64,000 nt of DNA from Apostichopus japonicus. Taxonomy: Eukaryota; Echinodermata; Holothuroidea; Aspidochirotida; Stichopodidae. How positions within the stretch are numbered: position 1 is the first letter of the stretch; the number at the start of each line of letters is the position of its first letter. The position numbers were made by a program, and so were the translations under genes. Below are positions 24,959 through 37,500 of this stretch, in pieces. The notes under the pieces are model-generated. The model ran no database searches. It was not told where the DNA came from and was given only the letters and a program-made list of their open reading frames with translations. The stretch is from assembly GCF_037975245.1 (NCBI RefSeq), contig NC_092576.1, forward strand, positions 31,970,611 through 32,034,610, read 5' to 3'.

Positions 24959-26341
24959 ATGCAGACAAGAAGTAATAAAAACCAACAGCAACCTACAGCT
25001 TACGCAGATTTCATCAAGAAAAAAAAAGACCCTTCTGGGTTTGAAGTGAAATATGTTTCAGAAGAAGTTGGTGAGTCAATTGGTATCATATTTCTGTAAC
25101 CTAGTTGAGATAAGTGTATGCAACTTATTGCCATTTAGAATATCTGCACAGTTTGTTGCAGTGATGTGGGACTTAACATTGGACAGCATGCTTCAATTAT
25201 CAAAATGCGTTTACGTGTGGTTAGTCCATCCAACACATAAAATGGATCAAGGAAGTGTAAACTTGCACTGATTTAACTGTCAGCAACTATGTCATATAAG
25301 GAGCATCATTGCTATATTTTCAAAAAGGGTTAATATTGAGTTGTTGGTGATCATTTTCCTTCATTTGTTGTTATTAAAGGGTATGGATTATTTGCTACGG
25401 CAGACTTTGAAAAAGGAGAATTCCTCCTAGAATATTCTGGTGTGTTAAGACATGCCTACCAGGTGGGGGAAGAGGAGGACACTACTTTCATATTCTTCTT
25501 CCAGAGTGGTCAAGACAGTATGTGGTAGGTAACAGTTACTCTACATTTTCTTCACTGTTGAGCTACAAGTGTTTATTAGATCCATGTTTTTCTTCAAACA
25601 ATTGGAAGGATGTTGTTAATTATGACTTTGTTATGAGTGACATTCTTTTCATGAGATTGATTGAGGCTTCACTTCACAACTTAAGTAGTACTTAATATCA
25701 CAGTTTGCTAAATCAAGGTTGACTTTAGGCACAAATTAATGTTGAGGTGTTGTATACTGATTGTTTATCAATTGATGTTGTTTAATGTTCTGTGCCAAGT
25801 TTTGTTTTGATATGACCCTATTAAAATCTTAGGAACACAAAAGGGTTGGACTACTTAGAACATTGAGGAGTTCATTACCAATACACAGAATAAATTAAGA
25901 AAAGCAAGAGCCCTTTGAGCATAAGGTATTGCATGTATGTCAAGGATAGGCTATTAGAGTGTGTCATCCTAGGAAGTCTCTGTGTGTTGTGTCCAAAAGT
26001 GTGATTGAAATAACATATTTTGAGTTGTTAGACCCTATAAAACACTAAATTAACATCAACATGTTTTCTTTTTCTGGGAGGGGTGGGGGAGGGGCATAGT
26101 TTGCAGAATGGTGAAGTAGAATTTAAGTTTTCTTCTTTTTTCCATTGCTAGCATTGATGCTACACATAGCACAGGAAAGGGAAAGTATTGTAATGATGAT
26201 TGGAAGAAACCCAATGCTGTTGTGAAGAAGATTATCATAAACAAGCAACCAAAATTGGCCATATTTGCAAATTCAGAGATTAAGAAAGGAAATGAAATCA
26301 GATATGATTATGGACAACCTGATGCAAGATGGAGGAAGAAG
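24959..26341 (+). CDS. Exons 1-3: KMT5A-like SET domain
   Basis: Three exons (24959-25070, 25380-25524, 26152-26341) encode residues 1-149. Seen: a GYGLFAT segment at residues 38-44 (the SET N-terminal G-x-G loop), LLEYSG at 53-58, CIDAT at 86-90, and EIRYDYG ending at residue 140 (the C-terminal Y-x-Y-G motif). These match, in order and spacing, the SET domain of KMT5A/SETD8-type histone H4K20 methyltransferases. No pre-SET or post-SET cysteine cluster is seen, as in KMT5A. Odd: where KMT5A has the AdoMet-binding N-H-S, this protein has N100-D101-D102. Activity therefore cannot be assumed, although from memory related predicted proteins in fish also carry N-D-D. A role as a lysine methyltransferase or a methyl-lysine/peptide binder is inference. 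Confidence 0.85.
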
Positions 26342-29300
26342 GTAGGACAATGATATAACTGCTCCTTGTTTGTATCGTATTGAACTGTTAACAAAGCTTT
26401 ACCTAAATACATGTTACGACAACTGTCGCCATCCAGTCTGAATAGCAATATCAAACTAAACTTAAATCAGTGTTTTAATGAAGGATTTCAGCTCATTTAC
26501 AATACTGTTTGCATTGAAAAGTACATTCATGTAGTTAAAAGTGAGTTGTCTGAAATGAAGCTTTTATGATGATATTGTGTCGAATGTTCTCACTAGTATA
26601 GTTGATAATGACTGCTGACTTTACTATGTAACAATGAAATATTTGTAATTTGAGATTTAGTTCTGAAAGCATATCACTTCAAATGCCAAAAGTGTTATCA
26701 TTGAAAAAGGATTTTTAATCTTCTTAGAAAAAAACAAATCAAAACAAGCCACCTGAAGTTTTGAGAGAATGCAACACTGATAATGAGCCAGAGAGAGCAC
26801 CTGGGGAATCAGAATGCACCACACAGATTGCCAAGGTAAGAAATAGGCCATGTTATTATATATACATCAATCTTAGATAAATATCATCAAGTTTATGTTT
26901 AACAAACCAGATGATTTAATACTGGTGAAATATCATTGAACCAGTAAGTATATACAAACCATTAGCATTATAGGTTAGATGTCATTATCACCTGAACCAC
27001 TGTTGCAGTAGTTTGTACAATGATGTCCTCTAAGGAATAGCCAACTCTATAGCACACATGTGAAGACTTGACACGTCAGAGTTTGAAATAAAAAATAGGC
27101 CCAATGGTTTGATTTTTTATCCCTTTGTTGGATGATCAGTGATTTACATTGAAGTAGATGTCCTGATGATGTATCCTGATTGATATTTGCAATTAATAGA
27201 AATGTTGCTAGTAAATGTTCTCACTGGTATAGTACATCTCAGTTGTGTTAGCCCTGACACAATTGCATTGTTAATGCTTGTATGGTTATTAAGGTTCAAT
27301 GTGTATAATGATATATACTAGTTTGTTACATTAGTAAGGCACAATATTGCAGAGATATTTATTGTCAACTGAAAAGATTGATATAAGTTTGTGTTTTAAT
27401 GTATGATTTCAGGTGATATACAATATTACCCAGTACTATGTGTACTTGGTCCTCTAAAGAATAGTCAAGTATCATTGTGTATTGACCAGGCTTCATTCAT
27501 GTATTGTTTGATGTTGGCTTGTTTTTTCTTTGAAGATATAATCAAAACTCTTGGTTCTGTGAAAAGGACCTAACTGTTTGCATTGAAAAGTACTTTCATG
27601 TAGTTTAAACCCATTTCTAAAGAGAGGCTTTTATGATGATATTGTGTGGAATGTTCTCACTAGTATAGTTGATAACGACTACTGACTTTATTAACCATGA
27701 AATATTTGTAATTTGAGATTCAGTTCTGAGAAGCTTATATCTTTTCAAATACCTAAGTATTGTCATTGAAATGTGATTTTTAATCTTCTTAGAAACAAAC
27801 AAATCAAAACAAGCCACCTAAAGTTTTGAGAGAATGCAACACTGATAATGAGCCAGAGAGAGCACCTGGGGAATCAGAATGCTCCACACAGATTGCCAAG
27901 GTAAGAAATAGGCCCTATTATTATACATCAATCTTAGATAATTATCATCAAGTTTTTGTTTAGCAAACCAGATGATTTAATACTGGTGAAATATCATTGA
28001 ACCAGTAAGTATATCCAAACCATTGGCATTATAGGTTAGATGTCATTAGCACCTGTACCACTGTTGCAGTGGTTTGTACAATGATGTCCTCTAAGGAATA
28101 GCCAACTTTATAGCACACATGTGAAGACTTGACATGCCAGAGTTTGAAATAAAAAATAGGCCCAATGGTTTGATTTTTCATCCCTTTGATAGATGTTCAG
28201 TGATTTACATTGAAGTAGATGTCCTGACTATGTATCTTGATTGATATTTGCAATTAATAGAAATGTTGCTAGTTAATGTTCTCACTGGTATAGTACATCT
28301 CAGTTATGTTAGCCCTGACACAGTTGCATTGTTAATGCTTGTATGGTTATTAAGGTTCAATGTGTATAATGATATATACTAGTTTGTTACATTAGTAAGG
28401 CACAATATGCAGAGATATTTATTGTCAACTGCAAAGATTGATATAAGTTTGTGTTTTAATGTATGATTTCAGGTGATATACAATATTACCCAGTACTATG
28501 TGTACTTGGTCCTCTAAAGAATAGTCAAGTATCATTGCGTATTGACCAGGCTTCATTCATGTATTGTTTGATGTTGGCTTGTTTTTTCTTTGAAGATATA
28601 ATCAAAACTCTTGGTTCTGTGAAAAGGACCTAACTGTTGCATTGAAAAGTACATTCATGTAGTTTAAACCCATTTCTAAAGAGAGGCTTTTATGATGATA
28701 TTGTGTGGAATGTTCTCACTAGTATAGTTGATAACGACTACTGACTTTATTAACCATGAAATATTTGTAATTTGAAATTCAGTTCTGAGAAGCTTATATC
28801 TTTTCAAATACTTAAGTATTGTCAAGTTGAAATGTGATTTTTAATCTTCTTAGAAACAAACAAATCAAAACAAGCCACCTGAAGTTTTGAGAGAATGCAA
28901 CACTGATAATGAGCCAGAGATAGCACCTGGGGAATCAGAATGCACCACACAGATTGCCAAGGTAAGAAATAGCCCCTGTTATTATACATCAATCTTAGAT
29001 AAATATCATCAAGTTTTTGTTTAGCAAACCAGATGATTTAATACTGGTGAAATATCATTGAACCAGTAAGTATATACAAACCATTAGCATTATAGGTTAG
29101 ATGTCATTATCACCTGTAGCATTGCTGCAGTAGTTTGTACAATGATGTCCTCTAAGGAATAGCCAACTTTATAGCACACATGTGAAGACTTGACATGCCA
29201 GAGTTTGAAATAAAAAAATAGCCCAATGGTTTGATTTTTCATCCCTTTGATAGATGTTCAGTGATTTACATTGAAGTAGATGTCCAGACTATGTATCCTT

Positions 29301-32300
29301 AATGATATTTGCAATTAATAGAAATGTTGCTAGTTAATGTTCTCACTGGTATAGTACATCTCAGTTATGTTAGCCCTGACACAATTGCATTGTTAATGCT
29401 TGTATGGTTATTAAGGTTCAATGTGTATAATGATATATACTAGTTTGTTACATTAGTAAGGCACAATATGCAGAGATATTTATTGTCAACTGCAAAGATT
29501 GATATAAGTTTGTGTTTTAATGTATGATTTCAGCTGATATACAATATTACCCAGTACTATGTGTACTTGGTCCTCTAAAGAATAGTCAAGTATCATTGTG
29601 TATTGACCAGGCTTCATTCATGTATTGTTTGATGTAGGCTTGTTTTCTCTTTGAAGATATAATCAAAACTCTTGGTTCTGTGAAGGGACCTAACTGTTTG
29701 CATTGAAGGGTACATTCATGTCGTTTAGACCCTTTTCTAAAGGGATTCTTTTTATGATGATATTGTGTGGAATGTTTTCACTAGTATAGTTGATAACAAC
29801 TACTGACTTTACTAACCATGAAATATATGTAATTTGAGATTCAGTTCTGAGATGCTTATATCATTTCAAATACTTAAGTATTGCCATTGAAATGTGATTT
29901 TTAATCTTCTTAGAAACAAACAAATCAAAACAAGCCACCTGAAGTTTTGAGAGAATGCAACACTGATAATGAGCCAGAGAGAGCACCTGGGGAATCAGAA
30001 TGCACCACACAGATTGCCAAGGTAAGAAATAGGCCCTGTTATTATAGATAAAATATTAGAAGATAAATATCTTCTTTATTGACCAGGCAGCATTCCTTGC
30101 AAATAAATGTTTTCACTGGCATAATTCATTTTAGTTGCGTAACTCTTACAAAGTGTATCATCCACTGTGCAGACTGACACATACTTTTGGTACTTAAACA
30201 TATTTATTTAAATACAAAACTTTTTAATTCTGTAAAATTTTGTTCAAACATGCACTTTTTAAAGGAGGAACATTCATAGTTCCATCAACTCAAACATCCA
30301 AAATCTGATTTAGGTTGTTGTCTTGATTTATTGCAAAGGTCTGTACAACATCTGTTACTTCTTCCCTATTTAGGATAATGAAAGTGATGATAGCTATAAT
30401 CCATTTGAAGACATCGATTTGTTCCCATGGTGTAAAGACACACACAAAGATGTCAGCTGTGGAGGAGATGATAAAGGAGAAAATGGTAGTGACAATGAAG
30501 CTTCATCTCAGACTAGTGAAGCATCGGACAACACTCAAGATAAAGAGCAGGAATGGAATGATGACCAAATGTCATATGTTTGCGATTCAGAAGATTCTAC
30601 AAATAGTTCAGAATATATGATTCCCCTTCCTTCCCCTAAAATGAGAAGTCATGGTGCAGTTTGCATCAAGGAGCATCCGTCAAAATCTGATGTCGAGCAC
30701 ACCATAGTATCAACTACTGATCACAATCAAAAGCAACAGCAAAGACATGGTAAAAACAGAAAATGTAACCAGAAAAAAGTCAGATTTATGTTGGAAAAAG
30801 AAGAATCTGTCAGTTATACAGATTCATCGGACAGCAGTGATGAAAATAATGAACATTGTAGTGATTACCTCCCAACAGAAAGCAGCAGTGATGAGCTGAT
30901 GTCACCTGAGAGCAACAGTGAAATGGATACTCAAAAAAGGAAAGGACCAGGAACAAGTCTGAAACGGAATGTTGACATGAGGTCATCGGCAAGTGATTCA
31001 GAAGCAGGTGGAAACATTGTCCACTCTACTTCTAGCTCATCATCTAAATTGAGACTGCAGAATGCTGAATGCAAAGTGTCAAGCAAGACACCTGAATCGA
31101 GTTGTGCAGTTTCTTCAACTACCAGTGAAACTAGATTCAAGAAGATACCTCGGGTGACTGTCATGACAAGCAGTAATGGATATGCTAGAAAATGGGATAA
31201 ACACCAGTTCTGTGTTTTTTGTATGGAACAAAAGGCAAAACTGGGAAGACATTTCCAGTCTATGCATGCACATGAACCAGAGGTACAAGAAGCATTCAGC
31301 TTCAGCAAGAATTCAAAGGAAAGGAAGGAATTGCTACAAATTTTGACCAATAAAGGTAATCATTCACACAACATCGAAGTACTAAACTCAGGGACAGGCA
31401 TTCTTATTCCCTACAAGAGGCCACCCTTCAGTGTTCCTTTTGAAAGATACCTTCCATGTGAAAACTGTTTTGGTTACTTTTATGATGGAGATATGTGGAA
31501 ACACACAAAAAAGTGTCCAGCGAAACAAAGCCACAGTGGAAGAAATAACGGATTAAGGTCTAGATGTTCATTGTTGCTCCCACTGGCTACCAAGGTTGAT
31601 GAACAGTTCAAGGTAAAAGTCATTGGAATTATGCGTCGGGATAACATAAGCATTATTTGTCGAAATGATGAAATGATTTTGACATTGGGACAACGATTGT
31701 TTGCAAAGCTTGGAACAGATTCACACAATGGACAGTATGTCAGTCAGAAAATGCGGGAGGTGGGTCGCCTACTGAAGAATATTCAGGAAGTTGATCCAAG
31801 TTTAAAGACCCTTGCAGAATGCATACGACCATCATGCTTTGACAAAGTAGTTGAGGCTGTTCGCAAGTGTGCAGTTTACAACTCATCCACTCAACAGTAC
31901 CAGATACCATCCCTTGCACTGAAGTTAGGCCATTCCCTAAAAAAATGTGCAGCAATACAAAAGGTGGCAGGCATCAAATTGGAAGATGGAGAACTGAAAG
32001 ATTATGCAGAGAGATTTGAAGAACTTTGCAACTTAGAGTGGGCAGACAGTGTTTCTTCACATGCATTATCTACATTGTATCAAAGGAAGTGGAATAAGCC
32101 CACAATATTACCTTTGTCTGAAGATGTAGTCAACCTTCACAAACACCTCAATGTGAAAATTACGGAAAGCACCAAGAGATTGTCAACAGATCCGGATAAA
32201 CTTGCATGGTACTCACTAGCTACAGCAACAATGGCTAAAATTATCCTATTTAATAGGAGGAGGAGTGGAGAAGTACAGCGCATGCCTCTGGAAGATTACC

Positions 32301-33827
32301 AAAGATGCAATACTCACACTAATGAGGATATCCTTGAGGATCTTACTGAATGGGAGAAAAAACTGTGTCAACAGCTTTCTAGAGTCGAGACTAAAGGGAA
32401 AAGAGGCAGAAAAGTCCCCATTCTGCTAACATCTGAAATGAAAGAGGCTGCCGATACCCTTGTAGAGACTCGTTCATCTGTTGGAGTGTCTTCAACCAAT
32501 CGCTATATGTTTGCCAGGCCAACATTGGGTTCAAAAACTCCACTACGGGGATCTGATTGCCTTAGCAAAATGGCTTTAGAGAGTGGAGCCAAATGCCCTT
32601 CTGAACTAACATCAACAAAGCTTCGAAAACATATTGCAACAGTTTCTCAACTCTTTTGTCTCAAACGCCATGAACTGGACATTCTTGCCAACTTTTTAGG
32701 TCACGATATTAGAGTTCATCGCGAGTATTATCGCCTCCCTGACGACACACTGCAGATGACAAAGGTAGCAAGGCTTTTGTTGGCGATGGAGAAGGGAAAT
32801 TCAAACAACTTCAGAGATAAGAAACTTTCTGAAATTGAGGTCTCTTTGGATGGTAAGTGTTTTTAATTGTTTTGTATTATAAAGTTTTATGATAAATTGA
32901 AGTTATTGTCTTATGTGATCAATTTACAATATGAGTAACATGGATGGTTAAACAGATTTTCAATTGCAAACATTTTTTAACTCGAAACCCGATGGCATCA
33001 AAATGAGCTATTTACGAGTAACAAACAAGTTGTATTTAAAACTTAGTTGTCTTTCAGGTCACCTAGCTAGTCTTGATTATTTCTCAAATTTCTTCTGTGA
33101 ATATTCCTACTCGTAAGCACTTAATTTTGTTACGCTTATTTTATATTCTTATAGTCAATGTTTTCCTTTGTTTATTTACTTTCTTCGGTCAGATCCATGT
33201 ACTAGTGAAGAAGAGCTGGTTGACGAAGATGAGGAAGATGATTTACCTGATGAATTCAATACAGGAGGTACATCAAGTAAACTGGCATATATTATTAGAC
33301 AGAGTTGCACATTTGAGACACATCTTGTTGCAACCAAGACTTTGTATTACTAGATACTTCAGAAAAACTTGTCATATGTTAATTTATAGTTATATCTCTT
33401 TCTAAATGGGGAACCATGTTTGATATTCTTGTTCTTATTTTTTAATGGTAGTTTCTTGCATTTTGTTCTATGCACTTCATTGGCTTATTTCCTTTTCTTC
33501 ATTCCAGCACCAATCCTTGCAAAATCGTGTAATGAAAGTAGTAAGAAGAGCAGTCTCCAGGCAAGAAGTCACAGTAACCTTTCAGTTAGAAAACCAGGTC
33601 AATCAGAGCAAAGAGTTGTAGTAAACAAAAAGTCACATTGGGGTAACAAAGAATCAGATGCTGTCCAAGATTATTTTGACAAGCACATTAGGTTAGGCCG
33701 TGTGCCTCGAAAAGATGAATGCGACAAATGTAAGAAATCTCTGGCACCACTTCTAGATGATAAAACTTGGAAAAACATCAAGTATAAAGTTTATAGTGCC
33801 ATTCAAGCTAATAAAAGGAAGCGATAA
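24959..33827 (+). CDS. SET + zinc finger + tyrosine-recombinase-like + Myb-like protein, 10 exons
   Basis: Seen: exons 24959-25070, 25380-25524, 26152-26341, 26728-26835, 27793-27900, 28854-28961, 29914-30021, 30374-32852, 33193-33267 and 33508-33827 all have GT donors and AG acceptors (the first starts at an ATG, the last ends at TAA). Their phases agree and they join into 3,753 nt, 1,250 residues plus stop. Order in the protein: SET domain about 36-145, four 36-residue repeats 150-293, acidic/Ser-rich linker 294-560, C2H2-like finger 573-591, C2HC-like finger 655-674, tyrosine-recombinase-like domain about 850-1100, acidic linker 1120-1144, Myb-like module 1187-1245. Known: KMT5A-type SET domains methylate lysines; tyrosine recombinases cut and rejoin DNA. 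Inferred: a nuclear DNA-binding protein, either a host gene derived from a mobile element or an element gene. The start is the first ATG of the SET exon, after TATA-like sequence at 24883-24893; an upstream non-coding exon is possible. All isoforms need not use all four repeat exons. Confidence 0.82.
26510..30035 (+). repeat. Four-fold tandem duplication of an exon with its flanking introns
   Basis: About 1,060-1,065 bp units, four copies. Each contains a 108-nt phase-0 exon at 26728-26835, 27793-27900, 28854-28961 and 29914-30021. All four exons keep an intact acceptor (TTCTTAG), a GTAAGA donor and an open frame, and encode nearly the same hydrophilic 36 residues, with a GESEC segment and few substitutions (K/E, R/I and T/S changes). 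The introns are also closely similar between copies, so the duplications look recent. Because the exon is a multiple of three and phase 0, any number of copies can be spliced in without breaking the frame. Confidence 0.9.
30374..32852 (+). CDS. Exon 8: zinc fingers and tyrosine-recombinase-like domain
   Basis: A single 2,479-nt exon, residues 294-1119. The N-terminal half is acidic and Ser/Thr-rich. C573/C576/H586/H591 form a C2H2-like finger and C655/C658/H670/C674 a C2HC-like finger. The C-terminal half has the landmarks of the tyrosine recombinase fold: NRRRSGE with arginines 921-923 (box I), a basic beta-hairpin with K967/K969 before KVPILLT, TKLRKHIAT with R1044 (box II), and FLGHD with H1070 followed nine residues later by Y1079 in EYYR, the usual His-to-nucleophile spacing. 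Odd: the box II His (three residues before R1044) is Thr. Known relatives by fold include Crypton and DIRS recombinases and phage integrases. Whether it is catalytically active is not known. Confidence 0.8.
33193..33827 (+). CDS. Exons 9-10: acidic linker and C-terminal Myb-like module
   Basis: Exon 9 (33193-33267) encodes an Asp/Glu-rich stretch. Exon 10 (33508-33827) encodes a basic Ser-rich segment followed by a compact module at residues 1187-1245 that begins SHWGNKESDAV and ends in IKYKVYSAIQ, with a C-x2-C pair (ECDKCKK) between. The spaced tryptophans and helical pattern resemble Myb/SANT-like DNA-binding domains. The paralogue at 47.9 kb has the same kind of C-terminus, which supports this being a real terminal domain. 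The stop is TAA at 33825-33827. No convincing AATAAA lies immediately downstream. Confidence 0.75.
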
Positions 33828-36800
33828 TATCTGTCAAATTTGTAAGTTAAAGTGTTAAAAGACATGTTTCAGTTATGTATGTAACTAAAAGTCTTGTGTT
33901 TATGTGTTTCTATCATATAATTCTGGCAGAGTAATTAAGGATTTTGGAAGTTTATCAGGGCTTAAGGGAGGGGTGGAAGGTTCAGAATTTGTTGTTCCAG
34001 ATGTTCTTGTTGTAACTGTTCTTCTTTGTTTTAAGCTCATGAAGTATAAGTTGAAGGTGTTTCTTAGAATTTCTTCATTTTCTAATATAAGATGATAAAG
34101 GTTCACGTTTTTAGTTGGCGTTTTTCACAACCATACCAAAAATATGCTTCCGTCAAATTAAATGCAGTATAACCTATTGTTACGACCAAAAATTCAACGT
34201 TAAATTTTCATATAATATTTTAGTTGCAAAATGCATTTTGTATGTGTTGTTAACAGTATTGTGTTAACAATAGTAGCAGTGCACTGTACTGTAGTCCAAT
34301 GTTCGTGTTAGGACAAGGCCGCATTTGTTGCTTTGTTTTCACAATACGTTGAAAGATGAAATTCTTGTAATTCTTGTTAGGGAAATAATAAGCCATTGCG
34401 AATAAGCATCAAAAGAGTGGACTAGACATTGGTAATCTTACAGTTTGACTTTTCAGTTTAAAATCTATTATCGAAACATGCAAAAGACAATTTATTAGTC
34501 ACTTTCAGTTCGTCTTAAAAATAATCATTCCGTTACGACCGTTATTTTTTCGCCAAAAAGCGAACAATATGAGTATGATTGTTTATCCCTTCTGACATTC
34601 AATTGAAGTTTGTTCAGCTTGCTTGCAAGTATTTCTCTTAATCTTTCTTTTTAATTCTCATTAAAAGGATCATTTAGTTATTAGAAATTGAAGGCTGCAT
34701 GGTAAATGCCTGTTTCTTATTTCCACCAATTAAATAATATCTCACTTCGCTGGTTACTGGTGTAGCCTTTCTGCTTATATAACAATAATAGTGGTTGTTA
34801 ATTAGTTATAAAAAACGAAGTGAAATCAACGATAATTATACCTGATTTTCAAAACATAATATGTAAAATTGGGTATAGATTCTTTTTTTTTTAATCTTTT
34901 TGACAAATTAGAAAACAGAGTACCTCAAGAATGGCTATGGTTATTAGCTTGGAAATGTGGCTACAGTAAGTTACTGTTAATTAATATTTAGCTTTTTACA
35001 GATAAGTAACTGGCATTTTATTCTTCATCAGTTTGCAGTTGTTAATTTTGTTTTGGTTGCAAAGGTTTTTCAATAAAGGTGCCATAACAGAAATATGTTA
35101 CTTTTCTGTCAGTTTATATATTGTTTATTAATGATCATAATGTTATGTATGACATAATATGTCACCTTTCCCTTCCATCAGCCTCCTAACCAACCCTAAA
35201 AAAATACATTTATAGAACTAGTGGAAACTAAACGTATTTTGAAAAGTCTTGCAGTTTTCGCAATAACCTCACTTGAGCCCTTGCTTGAAAAAAGTTGATC
35301 GGCCTAAAGCACATCTATAAAGGTTTTTTCTACAACCAAAGATTGGGAAATTTGGTGTCCAAAGAATACATTGACTTCTGCTTGTGTCCATCTCTGCAAC
35401 CCTTATCCCATCCTCCTCAGATGTACATACACTCTAGATACCAACTGGGGGTAAAATATGCGGAGCTAAGACTCTTGAGGTTAGACCATAGTGGTCACAA
35501 TGAGCAATTTAATGTTTACTAATAAACCAACTTAAACATTACATCATGCATAAGCTGTCCTCAAAAGAATAGCAATCATATTCATACATACATTGTCCTC
35601 TAATGACTAACAGTTCTGGATATACGCAGAACGTCCTTAGATGCATAGAACAACCAGATATAATGTGTGTGGTTCTCACATGTATAGAAGATGTCACTTC
35701 AAAGAACAAACGACAGATGGTTTCCAAGAAGTTATAGATGACTGGTCAATGACATAAACTGAAACGTGTTTCTTTGCTTTAAGGCTAGTTCACCCCTAAC
35801 ATAGTGTCCTCGAAAGATGGTCCCTTGTCAATGTCCTCCAATAGTATGCAAGGCAGGTATGTGTGTGTGTGTGTTCTTACATGCCACACCATTGTGGGGC
35901 AGCAGAACTGACACACACATTCAATTGTTGATCCGATTTTTGTGTAACCTGCAGTTGTGGGGCGCCCCACAACTGTTTTTGCCTATTCCACATTAAAATT
36001 ATCAAATATCATTAAGGAGTTAATTTAAAGCAATTGATAGTTTGACCTAGAAGTGAATTTACATAATGTTTTTTAGTGTGAGTTATGGAATAACCAAACT
36101 TTTTCAAAACGCCCTCTAATTTTACCATGCCCCACAACTGTGTTTTTGTCAAATACCTGAGCTCAATTTGGATGCTCCACAATTGTCAGTGTGTGTGATT
36201 CCCCGTGTATGTAGGACTTTCAGTACTCTGAACTGTTTTTGGTACTAGATTCTGTACCCAGAAGTTATTTTAATTTGTTCTTGCATATCAATCCTAACCA
36301 TAATTTATACCCTAACCTTATATTATATTTCCATATCATAGAGGCTGCTAAAACAGGGTAAAAAATTACAATTCCAAACCCCTAACTCCAAGGGCGGATC
36401 TAGGGGGCAGTCGACCAGGTGGGCGCCACTGAATTGTGGCCTGAGGGAGGAGTATAAGGGGATGGTGTGACACCCTCCCCTTTTGAATTTTTTTTGAATC
36501 CCAGTAGTGCCTACATGTAAAATGGTGGCATTTAGATAAACTTTTGCCACTCTTAATTTTCCCTGAAATATGCAGTCTTTGTGGGTTAACATTATTAAAT
36601 TTTATATATATTTTACCATATTAGTTACGGCAATCGGCATCCTATCCCCTTGAGATGCATTTCACGTCCAAGCCCGTAACCTCGACCTATTTATCACCGC
36701 AACTCAACCATCGTTCCCCCCCCCCCTTCTAATAACTTATTGGGAATAGTTTCTAATAGACACTATTGACACATGGGGCGCATAGCCAGAGAATTTTCAT

Positions 36801-37500
36801 GCACGTTGTGCATATGGCGGAAGTGATATATGTTGAGTTGAGCTGAAAACAAAAATTGAGGGGATTCTGAATGCACGTCTGAGCCCAAAATAACAACAAA
36901 CTTCCCTGACGGCTCATGTCATTTATATATTTATTCAGTTTTTCATCTTTGGGTCATGAGGTGGGTATACATACCCATGGTGTACCTATGCGTACAGAAT
37001 TTTTTTGGATATACCATATTTGCCCGCGGGAACGCATACGTTATATTGGACTGAATTGCGCGATATTTCCCAAATGATCAGCCAGAGAGAGTGGATACTG
37101 CCTACCATTTGACCAATTTGGGAGGGCGTGTCAGTCTTGGTGGGTGGGGAGCTGTATGACACACCTTGGTGCAAAGAATCTGGAGTATTACCATCGGGCA
37201 AGCGAGGAATTAAAACATACCTGACTAGGCTGACTCCCCGTATCACATTTGTCAAGTTCATTTCCATCGTACTCTAAATACTGTGCTATACGTGCGCGGA
37301 GCGCGCGAAACTTTTCCCGTGTTCCCTCTCTTATATTAGTGCATTGGTTAATGTGGCATTTTCAAGTGGAAGAGAGTAGTTTGCTCAAAACCTTCTTTGG
37401 TCAATTTGGCATATTCATTATTATTATCATTATTATCATTATTATTGTGATTATTGTAATATTTTCATTGTGGTACCAAAACCAGGGTGTCTGCTGACCA
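33828..37500. other. Intergenic, no gene seen
   Basis: AT-rich with AATAAA near 35075 and 35521, either of which might serve the plus-strand gene. A transposon-end-like GGGCGGATCTAGGGGGC is at about 36394. An ATT/ATC microsatellite is at 37416-37460. Confidence 0.4.
35952..35975. repeat. 24-bp perfect palindrome
   Basis: CAGTTGTGGGGC followed directly by its exact complement GCCCCACAACTG. Related CCCCACAACTGTGTTTT and CCACAATTGTCAGTGTGTG pieces at 36128-36200 and ACCATTGTGGGGCAGCAG at 35889 suggest a larger decayed foldback repeat from about 35860 to 36205. Confidence 0.75.

Noticed and set aside
31740-31955. Antisense frames inside exon 8 (also 30931-31350 and 31480-31728)
   Set aside because: Shadows of the plus-strand coding exon.
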